Source: Apiospora phragmitis (taxonomy: Eukaryota; Ascomycota; Sordariomycetes; Amphisphaeriales; Apiosporaceae). Taken from it: a stretch of 64,000 nucleotides of DNA. The notes below the pieces were generated by a model that was not told the origin of the DNA, ran no database searches, and saw only the letters and a program-made list of their open reading frames with translations. The translations under genes were made by a program, and so were the position numbers. Of the stretch, positions 53,188-62,309 are shown piece after piece (position 1 is the first letter of the stretch; each line of letters begins with the position of its first letter). The stretch spans positions 434,001-498,000 of the forward strand of contig JAQQWL010000001.1 in assembly GCA_038363925.1 (NCBI GenBank). The letters run 5' to 3'.

Positions 53188-54941
53188 ATGGCCGCTGCGC
53201 CTCCGTCTGCGCCGCCGGCCCAAGGCGAAGAAAAGGACGTTGAGCGTTCCGTCCCGACGGCCGAGACCAGCAGCATAGAGCCGTCTGATGATCTCGAGAA
53301 GCTCGGAAGGCAGCGCCCCGCCTGCTTCAAGAGCGGGCTGCAGGAGATCGGCTTCCTCTTTTCCATCTTCGGCTCCAACCTCCTCGCCGTAAGCGTCTGA
53401 TCCTTCGACCCGAATATCGGTCGCGTACTTGCGTGCTGTGCTGTCTTTACTGACGTCGGAAAAACAGGAATTCCTGATCAGCGGCTTCAACGTGCTCCTG
53501 CCCACCCTCCAAAACCAAGAGCGCTTCTCCTCTACGGCGCCCTCGGCGGGCGCCTGGACCTGGCCGTCCAACGTCTTCAGCCTGGTCGCAGGCGCCTTCC
53601 TACTGCCCGTGGGCCGCCTGGCCGACCTGTACGGCGGACGCGTCGTCTACATGGGCGGCCTAGTCTGGCTGTTCTTCTGGGCGCTCGTGGGCGGCTTCAG
53701 CGCCAACTACGTCATGCTCGTCGTGATCCGGGCCCTTCAGGGGCTGGGCGCCTCCGCCTTCTTGCCGGCTGGCATCAACCTGATGGGCAACATATACCGC
53801 CCGGGCCCGCGCAAGAACACCGTCTTCAGCCTGTACGGCGGGTGCGCCCCCTTCGGCTTCTTCATCGGCATCCTGCTGGCCGGTGTCAGCGCCCGCTTCC
53901 TGTACTGGGGCTGGTTCTTCTGGATCGCCTCCATCGCCATGGCGGTGCTGTCCGTCATCTCTTGGTTCTGCGTGCCAGTCGACGAGGCCCCGCCGGAGAG
54001 GGGGAACCTGACCATGGACTGGTGGGGATGTGCCACCAGCGTCAGCGCGCTCATCCTCACCGTCTATGCCGTTACCGAAAGCTCCAAGTCGGGCTGGCAG
54101 TCTCCGGGCATCATCGTGCCATTCATCTTAGGGCTAATGCTTCTTGGTGCCTTCATATATGTCGAAGCGCGTGTCGCCAAGGACCCGATCCTCCCGCTCA
54201 GCATCTTCTCAACCAAGGACATCGGTCCCCTCTTCGCGGCTCTTTTCTTAGCATATGGTTCATTCGGCATCTATCTCTTTTATGCCAGCTTTTAGTGGGT
54301 CCTCTTCCAGGCAACATCAGGCCCCTTCCCTCGAAGTTCAACGACTAACAACTTCATAGTATTGAAAAGGTCCTCCATATTGACCCGCTCTTGACTGCGC
54401 TTTGGTTTGCCCCGCTAGCCGGTGGTGGTGTAACCATTGCTTTGCTTGGGGGGTTTACCCTGCACTTGCTTCCAGGTACAGCCCTGCTTGCTTTGTCATG
54501 TGCCGGTTTTACCGTCTGCAACCTGTTGCTGGCGCTGGCACCTGACAACCCAACTACTGGGCGTGGATCTTTCCCGCTATGATCAGCGCTACCATTGGCA
54601 TCGATATCATGTACAACGTGAGTAATATTTTCATAACTACCAACGTGGCCAAGACGCAACAGGGTCTAGCTGGCGGATGCATCAACGGCCTCCTCTTTGT
54701 CGGTATGAGCTTCTTCCTGGGCTGGGCCGATCTTGCCACGGCCAGTCGGGAGGAGTTCGGGCTCCGAGAGAGCTTCAAGACTTCGCTATTCCTTGGCGTC
54801 GGACTGGGCGGTGTCGCAGCTTTGATCGTGTTGGTGTTCACAAGGATAGGAAAGGCTGGGAGCGATCTGACGCTAGAGGAACGTGTGGCGCAGGAGCAAG
54901 GAGGTAATGAAGAGAACAAGCAGTCGCCGCCGTCTGGCTGA
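53188..54941 (+). CDS. MFS drug:H+ antiporter-type transporter, with a one-base deletion near 54549-54551
   Basis: Plasma-membrane or vacuolar exporter of the major facilitator superfamily, 14-helix type by layout. Exons are 53188-53388, 53468-54294 and 54360-54941. Motif A is 'GRLADLYGGRVVYMGG' and motif C-like stretches include 'GGCAPFGFFIGILLAG'. The intron at 54295-54359 uses donor GTGGGT and branch GACTAAC, so the TAG seen at 54293-54295 is not read. In exon 3 the frame breaks between 'LLLALAPDNP' and 'YWAWIFPAMISATIGIDI'. One more C in the CCC at 54549-54551 would restore 'DNPNYWAW', and the summed exon length is 3n+2. The end is 'VAQEQGGNEENKQSPPSG'. It lies tail to tail, 89 bp, with a Zn2Cys6 regulator. 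The substrate is unknown. Confidence 0.85.
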
Positions 54942-55030
54942 GGGCGAGTTCAGAGAATTGAAAACTTAACGAGAGTAATGTGCAGTCCTAATCTTTAATA
55001 GATCGGTTTGAAATTTAATTGTTTTTATTA

Positions 55031-56613
55031 TCAGACGAGGAACAGCTCCAGTCCTTTGTCGCGTACATGCTGCAGCCACGACTGTGGTATTATAGTGGGT
55101 TCGTCCGCATCCGACCAAATTTCTTGGAGGATGATGGTGGCTTGGTTTACAGCCCAGGTCTGAAGAAGACTGGACAAGTTCTGAAAGATTTCTAGAATGA
55201 CTGCACGATGCACAAGATCCGTTGATTCTGCTCCGAGGACGAAAGCTGGCCAGAGGATGCCTTTGAAGTGGGTGTCTTCGGGTGGTATCTGTCGCAAGTG
55301 CGAAATGGCTCGGCCGACGACGGAAGAGACATTCTCGCGTACCACTTCCCGCCCAAGTACGCGTAGTGCGTAGACAGAAATGGCGCCCCGGTAGGCTTCG
55401 GCGAGATGTGTTCTCATGATTACTGATGCAGATTCGCGGTGCTTCGCCGCCCATTGAGAGCAGGAGAACTGGTCGATGAGGGTTAGACTCTCGGTCTCGA
55501 CACCTCGATTGACATCGCAGAGGACTTGTAAGAGCTCAGCAGGGCATCCTGTCCAACTTGAGCCTTCGGCTCTTTGGAGCACTGCTGGAAGCTCCGATTC
55601 ACTGAACACATCACAGACATCCGATTGGTAATGCTTGCTCAGTGTCGCGCCGAATATTGAGAGGCTGGTTGTAACCAAGTCAGCAACCAATGGAGCAATA
55701 AGGACTCTACGAAGGGATATGTACTCACATTGCATATGTCTCCTCGAAATAGCTGCCGAAGAAGGAGTTCCATCCGGGAGTGTGCCGCCTCGCACTTATT
55801 AGAGCGCGCATAGCACGGAGATGATACCGCCAAGACTGCCTTCCCTCTTGCTGCAGAGCATCATTCCAGATGAACAGAAGGACTAGAGCCACGATAGCTT
55901 CATGCTGGTCGTTCTTGGCGATAGCCTCGCGAAGCCCTTTGATGGCCTTTTGCTCATGGACAAGGCCATCCATCATGATTTCACGCTTTTTCGTGGAAAG
56001 CGTGATAGCCCCAGCTGAATTGCGGCGATGACTGACCGAGAGGGCGATGATGACATGACGTAGGGCCTCGTTCTGCGGAATCAAGGTGATGAAGCGCTTG
56101 AAAGGGTTTTCGCTGTCGTAGATGACGCATTCACTACAACACCGATACAAGACTTGATGGAAGACAAGGTTCAGTCCAATTCTCTGTCCACGAAGGCGAG
56201 CAACATGCGCAAAACAAAAAGGGGGACTTGTCGCCATGGGACGAGAACTCACAGTATTCAAGGTGTCTCATATCAGGCTCATTCCGTGCTTCTGCCAACG
56301 GCCTCTTTAGCATCATGGTGCTGCTTAAGTTAGCCGGGCCGGCGGAAGCAGCAGCAGCGGCAGCGGCCGCGTGGGGCGCGAAAGTGGTGCGCCCGGCCAT
56401 CTTGCCTCTGCTGGCCATGCCCGTCACCCATATCACTGGCTTCTTCTCGCCATAGCCCAGGCACTCACGACCCGACTTGGAGCATTTGGCGCAGTGCGGC
56501 AGGCGCGTATCACACACGACGCGCCTCTGGCGGCAGGTCCAGCAGGGGCGGCTGGCGAATTCTGAAGGTGGAGAAGAGACCTGCTGGATCAACGGTGCCA
56601 CGGCGGTTGTCAT
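55031..56613 (-). CDS. Zn2Cys6 fungal transcription factor
   Basis: 472 residues from exons 56613-56253, 56152-55729 and 55664-55031. The binuclear zinc cluster is at about 23-48, 'CWTCRQRRVVCD' then 'CAKCSKSGREC' (C-x2-C-x6-C-x6-C-x2-C-x7-C). 'YGEKKPVIWV' follows, a phrase typical of the Fungal_trans_2 class. Then comes an Ala run and a helical regulatory domain with 'FITLIPQNEALRHVIIALSV' and 'AIVALVLLFIWNDALQ'. Intron 1 uses the AAG acceptor at 56155-56153 (exon 2 begins 'LYRCCSECVIYDSENP'); the later TAG acceptor would break frame. Nuclear DNA-binding regulator; targets unknown. The convergent MFS transporter 89 bp away is a plausible but unproven target. Confidence 0.88.
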
Positions 56614-57997
56614 GTTTCGATGCTCAGTAGGGAGGAGACTGTCCGGGGCCTCATGCTAAAAACTATGTATGCAGATGGCTTTGCCTGATAAGTGTAGGGA
56701 ACTCCAGATGTCTCGAAGAAATAGGCGGGATGAGGAGGAACTGAAATGGATTGAATCCGAAAAGACGCTTTGCTCATTCTCCTGTTATGAAATAGTGTTG
56801 AGTGAACTAGAAGGTTTCAGCGTGGGCCCGCGCTATGCCTGCTTGACCCTAGTGAGACAGCCATTAAGCATAGGGCCAAGAATAGTGGCCGTGGGGAATT
56901 GCAGGCAATGACGAGTTCGTTCAGGGTCTTCTTCTCAGTGCCGTTATGGTTAATTCATCCCCGGGTCCCCCCAGCAGGCGGCCATTACTAATCCAGTCGA
57001 GACGATCTCAATGTATCATGGAAAATAGGGGAGAAATGGCATTTGCATCTTGACACATGCTGAACTATGTTTAGCGAACCTGACTCGGATCCCGCCCTGT
57101 CGAGTCTGCCAAAGTCAGCTGCAGTGGTACTGTAAATGGCCTCTTTTTGTTAATATGTTATGCAACGTGTGTCCGTATATATTTAGCACGTACGAACTTG
57201 CATAGGTAGATAGCAGGGACATTGCCGATCCCTTACATCACTGCAACAATGCCCACTCCACGATGTTAAACATATTGCACCGCCCATGCTCATAAGCGCA
57301 TACAAATCGGGGTTATAGGGCAGAGAGACTCCATGCCAACTGCTGCTCCCCGGATCGGAGTTTCGGCTGTCATAGCCGGGGTCCGCAGCAAACGGTTCTT
57401 CCCGTGGCCGTGAGACCCGTTTCGTAGGCTATGGGTGTGCGAACCAAGGGTCCGGACACATCGGGATTTGACAATTTCCAGTCAAATCAAATGCAGCTTC
57501 GGCAGAGGGTGACCATGAATACGCCCAGCAAACCCCGAGCACATCCCGGAAAGCATCACGAATCGTATTGACAGCCCACTCTCGAGTCCCAGCTAATTAA
57601 CGAACCCTTCTTCGTCTAGTCTGGTTCCCTAACTAATCCGATGGCGGAGGTCTTGAAGTGAGGCTTAGTGAGCACTTATTAGCAGTCCAGCGAAGGATCC
57701 ATCATTGGTGACATCGGACTCAAATTCATGGGATAAACCGTGGGCGTGGCCTTGGCCTGATTTAAGGCTGGTGAGAGATTATGTACAAAAGATATCCGTT
57801 ACTTCCCGAACTCCATAACCACAAAAAAAAATGAAAGCCCCGTACGCGAAGTAAAGCCAACGCCAGGCAATGCATAAAATGATCGACTCGAATAAAGCGC
57901 CTTGCTGGCTTCCCGTCCTGTCAGCCCACAGGGTCATCCACGTGGGCGCCGCTCTGGCCAGGCTTCGTTCGCACCACTACATTGTGGTCCGAAGCAT
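56614..57997. other. Spacer of 1.4 kb, no gene seen
   Basis: Promoter space of the zinc-cluster gene and 3' flank of PEP7. Open frame 56669-56911 has no recognisable feature. Mostly drifted, mixed-composition sequence. Confidence 0.5.
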
Positions 57998-60097
57998 CTA
58001 GACCATCCCAGGGCCACCATTGGCATACAGCCCCTGCCATCTCTCTTCTACACCGCTGACTTTCGATTTGATCATTTCGATCTCCTTCTCGAGCTCGTCC
58101 ACGTTCCTAGTGAGGGCGCTAACTTCCTCGAACCGTCGTGCCCCTTGCGATGACTTGATCATCTTCTGCACCATGTACTTTTGTTCCTCTAGTACAATAA
58201 GACGTTCGCGCAGATCTTTCTCCTCGGTCTCCAGCGTCGAGATGATGGTGCTCGTCTCGCTTGTCTGACTCGCAGTTTCGAGATAGCCATCCGTGTGATT
58301 GTTGCGCAGTGGACTGGCGGTATGTCCGTTCGGCTGAAGGAATTTACGCGACCCAGATGAGGAGGAAGACGACTGCTTCAGCATGCGAGGTAAGTTCTTT
58401 AGTGGAAGCATGTGCATATGCAAAAACGAGCTGGCGCCCTGGTAAATGGCTTTCTGCAAGCGCTGCTGTGTAGGGCTCTCCGTTTTTAGATCTCGGACCC
58501 GTTTAGCCGCCATATCGTACTTTGTGAAGCTGTCTATCAGCCTCTTGCGCAGTTTGGATGCCTCCTTGATCTGAGCATGACTAGGTGCGCCCTGCCCATC
58601 CTGCAGAGGCACCAGAGCCCGCTGGAAGCTTGGCATCAGTAGCTGAATGCCCCGCTCAAATTGGCGTAATGTCTCGTAGGCCCGTTGGTCTGGTGGTTTG
58701 TGCACAATGCTTTCGACAAAATCGCGCTTTGAGAAGATGGTGGACTTGCAGTCGCGACACATCCGAATATCTAGACTGATGGAGTTTTCGTCTGGTTTCT
58801 CTGAAGAAAGCACCGACGGGTTTGCAACATTCAATCCCACATCCGAGGAACACGCCGTCTGCGGGTCCGCGCAGACCACCCGTCCACAGATTCTGCAGTG
58901 GTGTCTCCTGAAGGTCCACGATCCAAATTCTTGCTGGCAAAAGGGGCATTTGGTAACTTTTGCATCATCTTCCCACGTGACCACGGATTGCTCGATGGCC
59001 TTCCTCTGGGTTTTCTGCCCGGATAAGGAAGCTACTGGCGATAGTAGACTGCTGCCACTATTACTTGCTGCTGTGATATCTGTGGGCGGATTTGCTAGTA
59101 GTTGTGTGAGTTTGGTCAACCTTTTCTCTAGCCTGGAGATCTCTAGGGTCTGCCTCTCTACTCTTTTTTTCCGGATGGCTGCAAACGCTTCCGTATGGTC
59201 TCTGGTGAGCCCGCTGTGATCATTATAACCTTCTCGCGATTTATAACAGGTTTCGCAAACCCTATACCAGTAGCCCCTGATCGGTTCATGCGTAGCTGAT
59301 CTCGATAGCTTCATCTGGTACATGGTGTGGTCCTCGCAAAACAGTCTGCCGCAATTCCTACAATTTATGCTGCCGTTCACAGCACCTAGGCGCTTCTCGC
59401 AGGACGGCTCTGTACAAGGGTCGTTCATGGTTGGTCGTTGCCAATGTGACTTTGTGATTATATCGTCCGGGTCGAAGGGGATCTCCGGCAAGACAGCAGG
59501 GGCCTTGGGACCCGGGGGCGCAGCATATACGGGAGGAGGTAGGCTTTCATTGGACTCGAAAACCTCAAGGCCGCGCAGTTTCTGATTGATGATGGATAGC
59601 GGCTGGAATCGCTTGGCTTTATCGACTTGTTTATCAAACCACGTTTTCACTTCGTCTTGTTGGAAGTCGGGCAGTTCTTGATGGTTGTCGTCGATGTGGC
59701 GGTTCAGTTGGAGGAGCGTCAACTACAACGTCTTTTCAGCATTTGCACGCCTGTACCGTAGTCTTCAGGATTGAGCAACCGCACGTACCATCTCCTCTTC
59801 ACATATAGGACAGACGAGTCTGCTGCCATTAGAGGCGCCAGCGCTGGGTCCTGCGAGGCTGACTCTGGACGTGAGGTCTTGTGGGAAGTCGGGAAGCGGG
59901 CTCGAGGACCCTGGCGACCCGGAAGCAGGTGATGCCAGTGAGTCGCCAATCGAGCCGATTGACGCGGTACTGTCGGAAGGTGCATAGTAACTGGTGGCTC
60001 GCTGCACGGAGGGCGAAGCTGCTGCTGCTGTCGGCGGTGGGTGCAGTTCCTTTCCACTGCCCAAGACGCGACCCCCGCCGAGCTTACGGCTGGCCAT
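57998..60097 (-). CDS. pep7: PEP7/VAC1-type FYVE protein of endosome-to-vacuole transport
   Basis: 677 residues from exons 60097-59789 and 59722-57998 (donor GTACGT, acceptor TAG). Acts as a tether between phosphatidylinositol-3-phosphate, Rab5-type GTPases and SNARE machinery on endosomes. The C2H2 finger is split by the intron: 'LVCPICEEEM' then 'LTLLQLNRHIDDNH' (about 94-116). A zinc module 'CEKRLGAVNGSINCRNCGRL' with 'FCEDHTMY' follows. The FYVE domain, near 370, has 'CPFCQQEFGSW', the signature 'RRHHCRICGRVVC' and a later 'RMCRDC'. The C-terminal third is helical with a Ser-rich linker and a coiled coil 'EEKDLRERLIVLEEQKYMV'. The order and length match yeast Vac1/Pep7 and fungal homologues. 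No lesion. Confidence 0.92.
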
Positions 60098-61121
60098 GAC
60101 GTCGGTTTCGAAGGTCTCCTAGAATCTGAACCTGTCCATGGAAGACGCCAAGGGGGCCATGATGTTGCTACGCAGCTCACACTCTGACAATGATCGAGAG
60201 TAAGCAGATGAGGCGATAGAGTAGGTCTTGGAAGCAGTTAAGATTAGAAGAAGCCAATGATCTGGGGGCGGTTGGCTGTCATGATAGGCAGATCGGAGAC
60301 GGGACGGAGTTCATAAGGCGACCGCGCCCCCTGCAAACCAACAGGCAAAGCTGGCTTGGCTGGGTACAGCTGGCTATGCACCTGAGGTAGTGAGCGGGGC
60401 CTTCACCAACAAATCCTTATTAAGCTACCTGGTTAGGCGAAAGTCCTAATAAATATAGCCCATGGCCAGCATGGTCCGCTCCAATCTGCCCTATCGAAAT
60501 TAAGCAACCTAACATTAGCGCCTGAGAGAGGCTGACTGCATGGATGGGAGCACATGTGAACTGAAACTGAGACAGGTCTCGAACTGTTGCAATCGAATTG
60601 TACATGCACTCAGCTCAGAGGTAATTGATAGATGCATTGATATACAGTAGAGTGATGGCTGGCTGCAAGATAAGATGCTGATCCGCATACGGAGTACTGC
60701 CTAGGCTTTGTCTATTGATCCACAGGCCGGTACGGAGTATGTATGTACGTAGATATTAAAAATTCCCTGCTGATAAATCACTTTCTTACTTAGGTACATG
60801 CTGCTTGCTGTACTGCAACCGAAGGTACGTTGCGATGCGGGGTCCATTGCTACCTTGGAACCATCTGCCACACGCATTATGATTTCGACAGGGATCCTCG
60901 CGTGCCAGCTTGCCTCCGAAATTTTTGAAGCTCCCCTCTGGTGCCGTCATAGCATCGGCGTGGCAGCATCACCAGTGTTGACAAGGCTTGAAATCCATAT
61001 TATTTCAGGAGTTGCTGCCATACCAGGTTTTATATCTTGACGCGTCTGTCTTTTCTCACATAAACTCGTCCCATTGCCCAAAGGACTGCCGACATCGGTG
61101 CCTCTTTTTTTGATAGCAGCC
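60098..61121. other. Divergent spacer between PEP7 and MET8
   Basis: 1.0 kb with promoters of both genes and a 5S-rRNA-like stretch (separate entry). TACGGAGTA-type motifs occur twice near 60690 and 60730. No protein-coding pattern. Confidence 0.5.
60458..60575 (+). ncRNA. 5S rRNA-like sequence, probably a relic or SINE-type fragment
   Basis: About 118 bases resemble a 5S gene by its internal promoter. 'AAATTAAGCAACC' at about 60497 recalls box A (AAGTTAAGC). 'GCGCCTGAGAG' then 'TGCATGGATGGGAGCACA' at about 60537 recalls box C (TGGATGGGTGACC), at the right spacing. The 5' and 3' ends do not pair clearly and no T-run terminator follows, so it is probably not a working gene. Confidence 0.3.
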
Positions 61122-62064
61122 ATGTCTGAGTCCAAGGAGAAATTCCCGGAGGTACAAGGCGGCGGCAGCTTGATTCTTGCGTGGCAGATCAAGAACAAGC
61201 ATGTACTCGTCGTCGGCGGCGGTGAGGTGAGTCTACATTGTACCTCTTTTTTCCCCTCTTTACTATTCAAAAGCCTGGATCTTGCGAGACATGTGTGTGT
61301 TCCCACTACGTACTGACCAGAGATCATCGTCGCACCCTTAGGTAGCTGCCGGCCGCATCCTCAACCTGCTGAACGCCGACGCCATCGTGACCGTCATCTG
61401 CCCCGCCGCGGGCCTGAACCCGGAGGTGCGCCACCGCATCGCGCACAACCAGGTGACGCACATCGACCGCAAGTTCGAGCCGACCGACCTCGAGGCCCTG
61501 CCGTCGCCCGCGACGCCCGACTCGCCGCTGGGCCCGCCCGCCATGGTGCTGACGGCGGTCGACGACCCGGCCGCCTCGACGCAGATCTGGAAGCTGTGCC
61601 AGGCGGCGCGCATCCCCGCCAACATCGCCGACGTGCCGCCCGAGTGCGACTTCTACTTCGGCAGCGTGCACCGCGACGGGCCCCTGCAGATCATGGTCTC
61701 GACCAACGGCAAAGGGCCCCGCCTCGCCGCCAGCATCCGCAAGTTCATCGGCCGCTCCCTGCCCGTCGGCGTCGGCGACGCCATCGAGCGCATCGGCCTG
61801 CTGCGCGCCAAGCTGCGCGAGCTCGAGCCCGCCGTCGAGGAAGGGCCCAAGCGCATGCGCTGGATGATCCGCGTCAGCGACCGCTACAGCTGGGACGAGA
61901 TGTGCGACCTGAGCGACGAGGACATGGACAACCTGCTCCGCTACTACAAGCCGAACAAGGTCCCGGATATAGACGTCCTGAAGGCCATGAGGGGCGGCGC
62001 CATGTCGCCCGAGGATATCGAGGACGTTTTCGATGGATCTTTCGGGTTTAGCCTCGGCGTGTAA
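61122..62064 (+). CDS. met8: Sirohaem synthase Met8 (precorrin-2 dehydrogenase / sirohydrochlorin ferrochelatase)
   Basis: Makes sirohaem for sulfite (and nitrite) reductase: NAD-dependent oxidation of precorrin-2, then iron insertion. Exons 61122-61226 and 61342-62064 give 275 residues. The Rossmann motif 'LVVGGGEVAAGR' is split by the intron after 'GGGE' (donor GTGAGT, acceptor TTAG). 'IPANIADVPPECDFYFGSV' holds the Asp proposed as catalytic in yeast Met8. 'VSTNGKGPRLAASIRKFI' is the family's central motif. The C-terminal part, 'MRWMIRVSDRYSWDEMCDLS', is the fungal dimerisation region. Exon 2 is very G+C-rich. Convergent with the alpha-glucosidase gene, 245 bp apart. Confidence 0.95.
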
Positions 62065-62309
62065 TACAACAATGGGTTTCCGGAAATGGACTGGTATAGG
62101 CGTCAGGAGTCTTTCACAGCAAAAATATTCACATTTCATTTACCAGCAGATTGCCGTGGGGGTGTTGTCACCAACGCCCCGCAGTCGAAGACTTGGAGCC
62201 ATGATGCTGATATGATCTAGAGGCGTCTATTTCCATTCTACCTATTTAGCCTCTTTCCGCCAACTGATCATAACCACGTGGCATATTCTACGACATATAT
62301 AGCTCGTGT

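Noticed and set aside
54293..54295. TAG in the MFS transporter
   Set aside because: It straddles a canonical GTGGGT donor; the intron to 54359 restores the frame.
55665..55728. Zinc-cluster gene ending at TGA right after 'FEETYAM'
   Set aside because: AT|GTGAGT is a donor; the next exon continues the regulatory domain in phase.
61324..62139. 271-codon minus-strand frame over MET8
   Set aside because: Shadow of a very G+C-rich exon; no motif, and MET8 is certain.
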